A stretch of 64,000 bases of DNA from Urechis unicinctus (taxonomy: Eukaryota; Annelida; Polychaeta; Xenopneusta; Urechidae): assembly GCA_034190875.2 (NCBI GenBank), contig CM067349.1, forward strand, positions 14,507,937 through 14,571,936. The letters run 5' to 3'. Shown in pieces: positions 22,586-31,280 of this stretch. Position 1 is the first letter of the stretch. Each line of letters opens with the position of its first letter. Under the pieces are notes generated by a model. It was not told the DNA's origin, did no database searches, and saw nothing but the letters and a program-made list of their open reading frames with translations. The position numbers and the translations under genes were made by a program.

Positions 22586-22976
22586 GTGAGGGATACAAAA
22601 TCAGGCAATACTTATGTCCTGGAAGAGGAGACATCAGAGACAGAAACGGTATACAGTATGTTCAAATTCAGCCACACCAAAGTCAAACCGTACATAGCAG
22701 ATGTCAAGGTGAACGGACGTGGAGTGAAAATGGAAATTGACACAGGGGCATCCGTTTCCGTGATAAGCGAAAAAACTTTCAATGAAGTACATCAGGACCA
22801 ATAGTAAGAAAAGGTGTCATCCTTAGCACATATACGGGTAAACACGTGAAGCCAGTAGGTTCGACTGAAGTTGAAATTGAGTACAGAACCCAAAAGAAAA
22901 AACTGCCTTTGGTTATAACCCCAGGGAACGGTCCCAGTCTATTGGGTCGAGATTGGCTCTTGCTTTTGAAATTGGA
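22586..22976 (+). pseudogene. Gypsy aspartic protease
   Basis: Contains MEIDTGASVSVIS, the catalytic D-T-G-A of retroviral-type proteases, then after a stop and frame change near 22800 the second half ending in GPSLLGRDWLL, the usual C-terminal block of this family. The coding sequence is cut a few codons later by the R2-like insertion at about 22977. Confidence 0.75.
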
Positions 22977-23430
22977 CTGTATTGGTCGTGTATGCCTAGT
23001 AGGGGGCATGCCTGCCATCCTATGGTTACAACCCTGGAGAGGAAGGTGGGTAGTAGGGAGGACCTTCACGTGGTACGCGACGTAAGTAGGAGACCCAGAC
23101 AGCCAGCTGGGCGACTGAAACTAACACTCCCTCACCGGAAAAACCTCCAGTGGCGATAAACTTCCGGGCTTACTCCCGGGTGTCTGGAGCAAACGTAAGG
23201 GCGGAGCGCACGATGTGCGGAGCGCTTGCAGTGGGAAAAATCGCGGGGGTCAGCATGTCCCCGAGCTTCCTTAACCCGACAGTGCTAGCAGTACGTTACT
23301 AAAAGATACACGCAAATGTATAATAAGACTAATCAAAATCGATGATGTCGTATGTAACGGCAGGTCTACCCTTAATTGGGACGGCCGAACGGACTGCAGC
23401 GTTGTAGGAGCCTCACCCGGGAGGAACAAA

Positions 23431-24406
23431 ATGGCTCCAGAAGCTAAGATAAAAACGGGTGGTGGCCGGACGGGTCAGAAATCCGTTGGCCTTGCACGAA
23501 GCTGGCCAATGGCGCTAATCAATGAGTTACTCTCTCTCGGTAACGAACTGGGCAAAGAAGGAAAATGCTCCGGTAGACACCTCAAAGAAGCATGGATGGA
23601 AAAATACCCAAGGTGGACGAGTACACGAGAACCCCATAGCTTACTATCACAGTACCGCCGCAGTAGCAAAAAATACCCCGACGGGGTACCAGCCGAAATG
23701 CTGGGAAAAGGAAGCGAGGTATTGCACAGATGGTGTGGGAGCGGAGTGGCAGAGGAAGAAGGAGAAAAGGAAATAGAGGAAGGGACTCGGATCGTTGGTG
23801 AAGCTCTCAAAAATGAGAACAGTGAGACCGAACCAACAGGGGAGGTCGAACGGAGAGAACAAAGTGACGGGGAGAGCCAAACCGACGAAGCAAAACATAA
23901 AGGTTGGTAGTACAGAAGAACCAGCCAGTACAAGTACAGAAGTCGGTAGTACCGAAGAACCGACCAGTACATGAACGAGTACTGCAACCGGTAGTACGAT
24001 AGAACTGGTCAGTACAAATGAAGCTGTCGGTTGCATGGAGGAACCAACCACATCACTGACCCTGGACTGTGACTCATGTCCCTTGAAGGAATTGTTTCAC
24101 TCTGCAGTCCAGCGTAACCTACGGGAAACGAAGAGACGACCCGTTGGCAAGAAGGGCAAAATCGTTGACGAAACCCGACTAGCAAAAGCAAACGAGCTGT
24201 TCAGTGAATACTGAAACACGTCAGCTCAAACACCAGAAGAGCTCATTGCGGCCACCTACACGGCGTCTCAAGTTGCACTAGGCCAGCTAGAGGGACACAG
24301 CAAACGAAGGTCAGATACTCAACCCCGCCCAGCTGACAAAGGTTACGGCACGGTGATCGCGGATACCCGAAAGAAGATCGGGTGGGTAGATCAAGAAGCA
24401 GCGTAG
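23431..24406 (+). pseudogene. N-terminal/ORF1-like region of the R2-like retroposon
   Basis: Opens with MAPEAKIKTGGG at 23431 and runs 159 aa to TAG 23908. The sense continues one frame over through a short acidic repeat (variants of GSTEEPTST, 23903-24050) and DCDSCPLKELFHSAVQ. It is broken by TGA at 23972 and at 24212 and by TAG near 24404. No nucleic-acid binding domain beyond the Cys pair in DCDSC can be named. In related elements the N-terminus binds target DNA; that role is only inferred here. Confidence 0.5.
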
Positions 24407-24491
24407 AAGCGAGCAGACCGGAACGCCAAAACAAAGATGGATTTTAGGCCAGCTGGCGAAACTGACAGGAGGGAAGTCGAACGCCAGACTA

Positions 24492-27064
24492 ATGCGACTG
24501 CGAGAGGAACTGCTATCTAAGCTGAAGGCTAGAGCATTAAAAAAGAAACAGTCCGACATCATAGAAGAAAGTAAATCCATCAACCGTAGGTTCACACTAG
24601 AAGGACCGAAGGTCCTCGATGACCCACCAGTGATTCCGGAGGGGATACCCCAAGCCGCTCAAATTGAAGAGTTTTTGGGAAATATAGTCGGAAACACGGG
24701 AGAGGCAGAAGAATTGACCAGTGAGGTGAAGGAGTGGCTCGAGGAAAAGAAAGGCAAAGCCAGTTCTCGGTGGCGCCCGGAAGTCTCTGAGCTACTAACG
24801 GAAAAGGTATGGGAGAAAATGGTCAAGGAAGCCAAACCGTGGAAAGCGCCAGGTCCCGACGGGGTTTGAAACTTCTGGTGGAAGCGAATCCCAGGGGCAA
24901 ACAAGGCCCTCAGAGTCATCGTCACAGGTTTTCTGTCGGGTGACTTACCAGTACCGGAGTGGCTCTGCGAAGGAAGGAGCACACTGATCTATAAGAAGGG
25001 TGACGCGAGCGAACCGGCCAACTACCGGCCAATAGCATGCCTGAATACCATATATAAATTCCTGACGAGTGCCATGGCGAAGTACCTTACCACCTTCCTT
25101 ATTCAGGAGGAGGTGCTTCCAATAAATCAGCGAGCGTTAAGGAAGGGACAAAGGGGAACGTACGATTGTTTGCTAGTTGACCAGATGATGGTCAGCGACG
25201 CAAAGATAGGAAGGAAAAATCTTCAAGTCATGTGGTATGACTTCAAGAAGGCGTATGATATGGTCCCACATGTGTGGTTACTGAAGGCGTGCAAAGGGCT
25301 AGGATTGGCGGCATGGTTTACTTGTACACTCACGGAGATTATAGGGAAGTGGAAAACTCGGTACGTAGTGAGGGAGGGGAAAAGATGGAAGAAACGACGG
25401 AGGTGAAGTACAAGAGGGGGCTATTCCAAGGCGACGCCTTTGCCCCAGTAGCCTTCTGCATAACCATCGCACCCCTGAGCGCGGCTCTGAACAAACTGCA
25501 GGGATATAAATGCAGAGGGTCTAACGGAGGTCCGGTCAATCACGCGTTCTACATGGACGACCTGAAGATCTGGACAGACCAGAGCCAAGCTCCGGCGTTT
25601 CATTCGACAGTAGTCCGCGTATCAAAGGCTATCGGTATGCGCTTAGAAATGGAAAAATGCACTACCGCTAAGCTAACCCGTGGGAAAGTCGACAGTGGGG
25701 GAGGCCAAGTTAAAGGACTAGAAGGGCTGCGAGTACTGAGGAAGGGGGACTCCTATACCTACATGGGGGTTCCACAACTGCTTGAGATAGCTGAAGATGA
25801 AGTGACGGGCAGAAGAGTTCAAAGCCGACGTTGAGCGGATATTTAAGTCAAATCTGAACGTCCGCAACAAAGCGTTGGCTTACAACTGGAGGGCAGTCGG
25901 CAAACTGGAGTACACCCTGGCAACAGGAGTGTGGAATCTCAAGCAGTTAGACGAGCTAGAAATCGCAGCGAGAAAAATAATGTCCGATAACTGGGCCTGG
26001 TTCTTCGGTACAAGCAGGGACCACTACTACTTGAAGGGAGATCAGGGCGGATGGGGGTTCAAGAGTCTCAGGGTTGGATACCAAGTGGCTTTAGCATCCC
26101 TGTCCAGATACGTTCTAGGGAGCCTTGACCCATTGATACTTGAAGTACGAGACGTACTCGAGAGCATGTGTAAGAGACTACCCGACCGTGCAACTCTGTT
26201 GCAATGAGCGAAAAAGGTGTGGAAGGCGCAGGGACCAGTACTGGAAGAGATCCCAACAACCAAACGCTCAGGGAGGGACAAAAGACAGAATGGCTGGAGT
26301 TCCGAAGGAACAAACAGCATGGTGAGTTCAGGAAAACATGCCTCTCAGACGTCACGTACAGATGGTTGAAGGAGGGGAGAGTTGACGCTAGGTCAGCCGC
26401 CTATATCCTGGCGGCACAAGACCACGTGACTCGAACAAGGGTACACTGCAAGAAAATAGGGGTGTACCAAGGCCCAACAACGTGCAGGGTGTGCAAAGAG
26501 GGACAGGAAACCCTCGACCACATCCTGGTAAAATGCCCCTCCCATAACTTCTCAACGTAAAAAGAGAAGCACGACTCAGTATGTAGACAGGTTCAGTACC
26601 AGCTCGCAACAGAGACAGGGTCAGTAGGAGCCCCCGCCAAAGGAAGTTGGACGGAAATACCAGACGTAGTAGAAAACGGAGAGTACAAGCTAGTCTGGGA
26701 TATATGTCTGACAACCACAAAGCGGATGGAGCACCGAAGACCAGACATATTGCTCTGGGACAAGAAAGAGCGCCGGATCTATATTGTCGAAATTGCCGTG
26801 GCACTTGACCACCTGGTGCATGACCGAACTGCAGAGAAGCGAGCACGGTACTTCGAGCTCGCAGCAGATATGGCTAGGACGTCTGGCTATACTACGCAAG
26901 TCGTGCCCATAGTGGTGGGGAACCTAGGCAATGTAGACAGTCTAGAGAAGGAGCTGGAAAGGTTTCCTCTGGTAAGGGAGAAAAAACGATTGGCCGGAAA
27001 CATCCAGCGCACAGCGGTTCTCGCTAGCGCAGGGATAATCCGGCAACACCTGGCAAGCAAGTAA
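24492..27064 (+). pseudogene. Reverse transcriptase-endonuclease ORF of the R2-like retroposon
   Basis: The order of motifs matches R2-group ORFs: KAPGPDGV (24840-24866), ANYRPIACLNTIYK (about 25018), GQRGTYDCLLVDQM, MWYDFKKAYDMVPH (RT motif A), GLFQGDAFAP (motif B), HAFYMDDLKIW (catalytic Y-M-D-D), then the finger CRVCKEGQETLDHILVKC (CX2CX8HX4C, 26490-26543) and the endonuclease RRPDILLWDKKERRIYIVEI (P-D...E). Breaks: TGA 24867, frameshift near 25385, stop 25832-25834 with frame change, another at 26205, and stop near 26558. All key catalytic residues remain, so decay is fairly recent. The enzyme would nick DNA and prime reverse transcription at the nick. Confidence 0.85.
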
Positions 27065-27114
27065 GAGAGAGTGGCCAAAGATAGCGCCAAGCGGACAGAT
27101 GACACGGACGTTTG

Positions 27115-27140
27115 CCCGGGTATTGCCTTGTATACCCGGG
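27115..27140 (+). other. 3' UTR hairpin of the R2-like retroposon
   Basis: CCCGGGTAT (27115-27123) and ATACCCGGG (27132-27140) are perfect complements around an 8-base loop. Structured 3' UTRs are recognised by R2-type reverse transcriptases; it lies about 50 bases after the ORF end, where such a signal is expected. Confidence 0.55.
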
Positions 27141-27204
27141 ACCCTTGGGGCATTAGATGAAGACTGTTGCCTCGAGGTGACCTATGACATGCAATATGCA
27201 ACCC

Positions 27205-27767
27205 CTGTGAAAGCAGAAATTCAAGTAGATTACCATATTCCTAGAACTGAAGATTTGCTGGCAAAATTGAGCGGTGGAACTTCATTTACAAAACTGGATA
27301 TGAGCCATGCTTATTTACAGCCTGAACTTGATGAGAACTCTAAGAAGTACACTACAATCAACACTCATCGAGGAATATACCAATACACCAGGCTGTCTTT
27401 TGGTGTATCTTCTGCACCAGCAATATTTCAAAGAACTATTGAAAATGTGCTCAGAGGTATCAAGTTTGCTCAGGCCAGAATGGACGATATTATCATCACA
27501 GGTTGTACAGAGAGTGAGCATCTTAAAACACTGGAAGAAGTGTTAGAAAAACTACAGAATGCAGGACTGAAACTCCGGAAAGGAAAGTGTGTATTCCAGG
27601 CACCATCTGTTGACTGGGTCGGACATAGAATCGATGCCACTGGGGTGCATCTTATCAAAGAAAAAACTGGTGCAATTCACAAGATTTCAGCTCCCAAGAA
27701 TGTGACAGAGCTTCGTTCATTCCTGGGATTAGCAAACTGCTATGGGAAATACATACCGCAGCTTGCC
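27205..27767 (+). pseudogene. Gypsy reverse transcriptase, 3'-truncated
   Basis: Reads YHIPRTEDLLAKLSGG, FTKLDMSHAYLQ (RT motif 3), RLSFGVSSAPAIFQRTIENV, the catalytic region ARMDDIIITG, LRSFLGLANCYGKYIPQLA. In most gypsy elements the residue two before D-D is Tyr (Y-x-D-D); here it is Arg, so the enzyme is probably inactive. The N-terminal part of the RT domain is missing at the R2-like junction. At 27767 the sense changes in mid-frame to antisense of the Polinton polymerase, so RNase H, integrase and 3' LTR are gone. Confidence 0.8.
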
Positions 27768-28725
27768 AGGAGGAACTGTGCACTGTCAATAAAGCGCAAC
27801 TGTCCGATCAATAGGGATATATACTTCTCCATATTGTTTGGGATACAGTTGATCTGGCCTTCCACCTTGCTTACGGCCTCCATCAAGAGGTAGGAGTCAT
27901 AGCCCCGTAGGTTATGGAATACTACTGGCACGGCCATTGTCTTAGGATCCAACCTCAGCTTTAGGTTGCATACGTTGTTGGCTGTCCCCCTGTACTTACC
28001 TGTTATATGGCAGTGGTCGCGGACAGAGTCCCTACCAAGTTCTTTTTTACACACATGACAATGGGTTGCTGTCCTGTGCTCTTCCTGTTGTAGGGCTTGC
28101 AAGAATTTCTCTACAGCGATGCCTCCTTTATACACCATAGGGGGTTTGGTCTGACCATTACAACGAACAACAACATAGCCGTAACCACATGGCTCATGTT
28201 CCTCTGTTTTCTGCTTGTTGCTCTTGGTTGCTTGAAATGCAGGGCCTGAAAGTTTCACCGCGAGCGATTCAAAGTCGGCGTAGATAAAATAAGGGGCAGC
28301 TAGCTGCTTTTGCCAGTTCCGGAAGGATAATATGTTCTTCCCTTCCTCAGGCATATTCACTCGCACAGCAGTTTGCCCTATCCCCATACGCTCAGGCATC
28401 GCTCACAGAAGAACTTGTGCTCTTTATGTTTACTCTGATCATACAGCAAACGGCTAAGAGTTTTGATTCGCGTGTAATGAAACTTACCACCCTCCTCAAT
28501 CAGCATGAGGTTTATACGCGGACCAGGCTGTTTACTGATGAGGTGTATGATAGTGGCCCTCCCATCCCAGTCAAAGACGTTCAAGCCGCCTACTTTACCA
28601 TGTTTTTCTACCTTCTCAATATGCGTCTGTGTTTTTTACGTTTATGATCGCCTTCTTAGCTGCCAGCTTAGTCGGCAGTGATAAGTAGGAGCCACCTTTC
28701 AATAGCAGGTACAACGGCAATACTA
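27767..28725 (-). pseudogene. Polinton-type DNA polymerase B, N-terminal and exonuclease part
   Basis: Reading from 28725 down: GGSYLSLPTKLAAKKAIIN, an internal deletion near 28640 of perhaps 50 residues, NVFDWDGRATIIHL, HYTRIKTLSRLL, a half zinc motif (FFCERCLS), GIGQTAVRVNMPEEGK, PYFIYADFESL (Exo I, D-x-E), DHCHITGKYRG, and FHNLRGYDSYLL (Exo II). Coding stops at FIDSAQ where the truncated gypsy element begins. Frame changes occur near 28390 and 28640. The remainder of the gene is at 20037-21652. Confidence 0.85.
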
Positions 28726-28759
28726 CCATTGTTATGTATATAGATATCTTTTTGTCTAA

Positions 28760-29360
28760 TTGGTAATACCGTCTGGTGGCAACTGGGTATCGGACGGCAC
28801 CACAAGTTGCTGCTCCTTTACAAAGCTACAGAGTGGTCCATCTAACAAATAGTACAGGCTCACCAGGTTTAGTGACAGAGCGTCCAATCCGGTAAACATT
28901 GAGTGACCACACAGGGTCAGTGGCCCGACACCGGTGGTCTTGCTCTACCTCACCAGGCTGGTAGATGTAGCAAACGCCAACATCAGAGGGAAGCTTTTTC
29001 TCTTTAACACCCAGCGGGCGCCCTGGTACGACTGAAGAGGGCTTTTGTACAACTCGTTTTGCCTTTATAGCATCTTTAAGCTTTTTTCCAGTCAAGCGGG
29101 TCACCTCATTATGTATTGCAGACACTAAAGTCTGCAGTCAAGAAATGAGAGATCGGCTTGGTGAACTTCATTAGGCCCAGACACATCAAAGTTTGGTCTG
29201 GGAATGTGTTTTGGCATTGGTAGGTAGATTCGCCCTATAGCTTGCTTTGTTAGCCACCCCCTGGCAACTTCCTCTTAAACCCTCACTTCACGCTTCTTGA
29301 TAGCTGTAATGCCTTTCCAGTAGCCTTTAGGACTACAGTGGATCTTTTGCATGCGACAAT
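28760..29360 (-). pseudogene. Polinton-type integrase with its catalytic core deleted
   Basis: The N-terminal part reads GYWKGITAIKK, then after a stop EEVARGWLTKQAIGRIYLP, PRPNFDV and NEVHQADLSFL, the start of a retroviral-type (rve) integrase in such elements. Directly after this, at about 29117-29145, the sequence jumps to NEVTRLTGKKLKDAIKAKRV ... DVGVCYIYQPGEVE ... VWSLNVYRIGR, the C-terminal domain, then with one frameshift VPSDTQLPPDG and a stop near 28759. The D,D-35-E core, about 200 residues, is absent. The deletion point carries a 20-base perfect inverted repeat. Family assignment of the ends rests on my memory of related elements. Confidence 0.6.
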
Positions 29361-29375
29361 CCATATCAAGTAAAC

Positions 29376-29744
29376 GCTTCTTGGCCAATGCTGCCTGAGC
29401 AGATTGAAGCTGCTCGTTTGCCATATTATGGCGTTTACATTCAGCGTTCACTTGGCAACTTCGTTATTTAGAGAATAAAAAGTTGCTCCCAGAGAATACA
29501 AGGGCGTTAACAAGAGCACCTTCAACAAGTAGTGCAATTGTGGCAATTACATTAGTATATCACCTGGTATAATCCCTTGTTTAATTAGCATATCCTTTGT
29601 GGTCATGGCTAAAGCTACATCGGCAACAGCAATCACCAGGTGGCGTGGCGTGAAGTCAAGTTTGGGAACTGCCCCACCCAGAGCCATCTTACCGAGCTTG
29701 GCATGACCTATTGATATACAGGAAACAACTGCACTGTGGTACAT
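29376..29744 (-). pseudogene. Polinton-associated hydrophobic/coiled protein
   Basis: Reads KMALGGAVPKLDFTPRHL, a hydrophobic stretch, TTKDMLIKQGIIPGDI, then after a frameshift near 29547 ALLVEGALVNALVFSGS and NFLFS, a stop, and the charged stretch RHNMANEQLQSAQAALAKK. This hydrophobic-then-coiled layout recurs in a protein of integrase-bearing elements of marine invertebrates. Its job is not known to me; a minor virion or membrane role is a guess. It lies between the ATPase cluster and the integrase, same strand. Confidence 0.45.
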
Positions 29745-29752
29745 TGCGTTAA

Positions 29753-30201
29753 GGCCCGGTCACAACCCACCGTGCGTGTTTTTAGTCCGTACGTTTTTTT
29801 GGTTACAACGTACGATCTCTGTGCGATTGCCACGTTATCGTACAGAGGCCGTTCTTACACGTGCTGCTCACGTACGGTGTCCTTACTCACTCGCATGTTG
29901 TAAGGGCGCCGTCCGTAGGGCAAGTGATTGTAACAAAAATTTAAAAGACTCACTGTCAGTGCGTTGTGCCCTCATTGGCCGTAGAAGGCACGAGCGTCAC
30001 CCGTACTGGGGTGAATCTGTAGCACGACCGCAGTCCACACGCAGAGAAAGTTCTGCATGCACTAAAAGTGCTACGGCGTCTCTGCGTGCTCCCAAATCCG
30101 TACTGAGGCGTTACTCACCACGTAAGGATCCACAAATTTTGCCCACGTTTTTGCAAGTAGACAGCACGCACTTGCAAGTACGGCGGGTTGGGACCACGGC
30201 T
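29753..30201. mobile_element. MITE-like non-autonomous DNA transposon with TTAA target duplication
   Basis: Flanked by TTAA at 29749-29752 and 30202-30205. The left end GGCCCGGTCACAACCCACCG (29753-29772) is an imperfect inverted match of the right end (30180-30201), about three quarters of positions equal. The 449-base interior is rich in CGTACG-like words. A 158 aa plus-strand frame covers it, but it has no known domain and is probably chance. TTAA duplication fits piggyBac- or Kolobok-type transposases acting in trans. Confidence 0.7.
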
Positions 30202-30319
30202 TTAACGAGCATTGTTCCATCAGTAATTGGTGCTGTAAAAAGGATCCTTTAAATGGACGTCCTGACTTTCCAGAGGGCTTTTCACCACAACCTGTTTAGG
30301 GTGTGAGGCTACGAGTCCG

Positions 30320-30595
30320 TGCCTGTACCACTATGCTAGTCCAAACAACCCAACGCCGCCGACAACCCAGGGAGCAGCCCATGTTGGCTAAGCCCTCCTA
30401 TTCGGAGGCATGTGCGTTGACGTTGGCTCCACAGCCTCGTCTCTAGTGCAACTTTCGTGTGTCAGCGTAACCTAAGCCTCACGGAGCTCCCTCAGAAGCT
30501 TATTCTGATTGGCTTTTCGAGCTTCAGCTACCTTCTGCCCTGCAACAACCCTTTTAGTGTTTTTTGTAGGCCGTTCTGACTCACCAATCAACCTC
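30320..30595 (-). pseudogene. Small basic membrane protein of the Polinton-like element
   Basis: Reading down from about 30595: TKNTKRVVAGQKVAEARKAN, LLRELREA, a stop, then in later frames PTWAAPWVVGGVGLFGLA, a likely membrane helix near 30390-30330. A basic N-terminus with the AGQK(V/L)AE motif followed by one membrane helix is a layout I recall from small proteins of related elements. At least two stops interrupt it. Confidence 0.35.
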
Positions 30596-31134
30596 TCCGT
30601 AGATTATGCCGGCGTTGCCACTACGTGATCCGTGCTTGTCTCCTCTGATGAGTAGTTTTTGAGGGTGCTCTGGGTTCAAGGTGAGACTCAGTGGCCACTT
30701 GGGTTGGTCCGTGGTAGGATCCATAAATATACATAAACACTTTCGAAGTCTAATATATTGCTGGGCCCAGCGTCTGCAGGACATAACTTCCAGATAATTA
30801 TCCATAACCGAACAGTCATCAATAATGTACAGGGTAGCCTCGCTCTTAAAACAAAGTAGAAAGCCCTCAAGTTGTCATGGAGCCGCTCCCCTGGATCAAC
30901 CACGTACACCTCTGAATCATCCCACACCCATGACCGTTACTGATAGGCCTCAATGAAACGGATGGTATGGTCAAAGGCACCGAAGAAGGGCCTTTCAAGT
31001 AGGTCGAGGATGAAGACGTTTTTCCTGCATTCTGTCTGCCCAAACACACTAGCCGAACAGGGACCATCTGGAAATGTAAACTTAGTAGACTGCGTGGACG
31101 AATCTGCAATCCTTATGTTAAGATGTGCATCCAT
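30581..31134 (-). pseudogene. Polinton-type FtsK/HerA-like genome packaging ATPase
   Basis: From 31134 down: FTFPDGPCSASVFG, then the P-loop region GQTECRKN, NVFILDLLERPFFGAFDHT, a stop near 30940, VWDDSEVYVVDPGERLHDNL, and in another frame LYIIDDCSV (Walker B) and RRWAQQYI. Order and spacing match the A32/HerA-type ATPases of Polintons, which would pump DNA into a capsid. In the P-loop (G-x-T-x-x-G-K-T expected) the second Gly is Arg (AGG) and the Thr is Asn (AAC), each one base from consensus. With the frame breaks this marks an inactive copy. Confidence 0.7.
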
Positions 31135-31180
31135 AACAACTTACATATAGCCATTCAATGCACCAGTCGCCTATTCTTTT

Positions 31181-31280
31181 NNNNNNNNNNNNNNNNNNNN
31201 NNNNNNNNNNNNNNNNNNNNNNNNNNNNNNNNNNNNNNNNNNNNNNNNNNNNNNNNNNNNNNNNNNNNNNNNNNNNNNNN
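31181..31280. other. Assembly gap (100 N)
   Basis: Exactly 100 Ns, the usual placeholder for a gap of unknown length. It separates the Polinton-like block from the 2.61 kb array, whose first unit begins directly after it. Confidence 0.98.

Larger units (their letters stand above)
21653..22976 (+). mobile_element. Ty3/gypsy (mag-type) retrotransposon, 5' part
   Basis: A retrotransposon inserted in the polymerase gene in opposite orientation. It begins with TGTTATAAC at the point where polymerase coding stops, has a short LTR, a tRNA-Ser-type primer site, gag with two zinc knuckles, and an aspartic protease. It is interrupted at about 22977 by the R2-like retroposon and resumes near 27205 with reverse transcriptase. 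It ends abruptly at 27767 without RNase H, integrase or 3' LTR. Confidence 0.75.
22977..27190 (+). mobile_element. Non-LTR retrotransposon with restriction-like endonuclease (R2/R4/NeSL-like), inserted in the gypsy element
   Basis: About 4.2 kb and richer in G+C than its surroundings. From left: a structured leader (23030-23430), an ORF1-like region, reverse transcriptase, a CCHC finger, a restriction-enzyme-like endonuclease, and a 3' UTR with a strong hairpin. The gypsy protease ends and gypsy reverse transcriptase starts on either side, with about 250 gypsy residues missing, so the insertion or a later event deleted target DNA. The exact 3' end lies between about 27141 and 27205. Clade assignment within the early-branching endonuclease group is uncertain. 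Confidence 0.8.

Noticed and set aside
23475-24051. Long minus-strand frames opposite the R2-like ORF1 region
   Set aside because: Antisense of a G+A-rich coding strand; no domain and no start context.
29776-30252. 158 aa plus-strand frame
   Set aside because: It covers the MITE end to end, is Arg/Ser-rich and has no transposase signature; short non-autonomous elements carry no gene.
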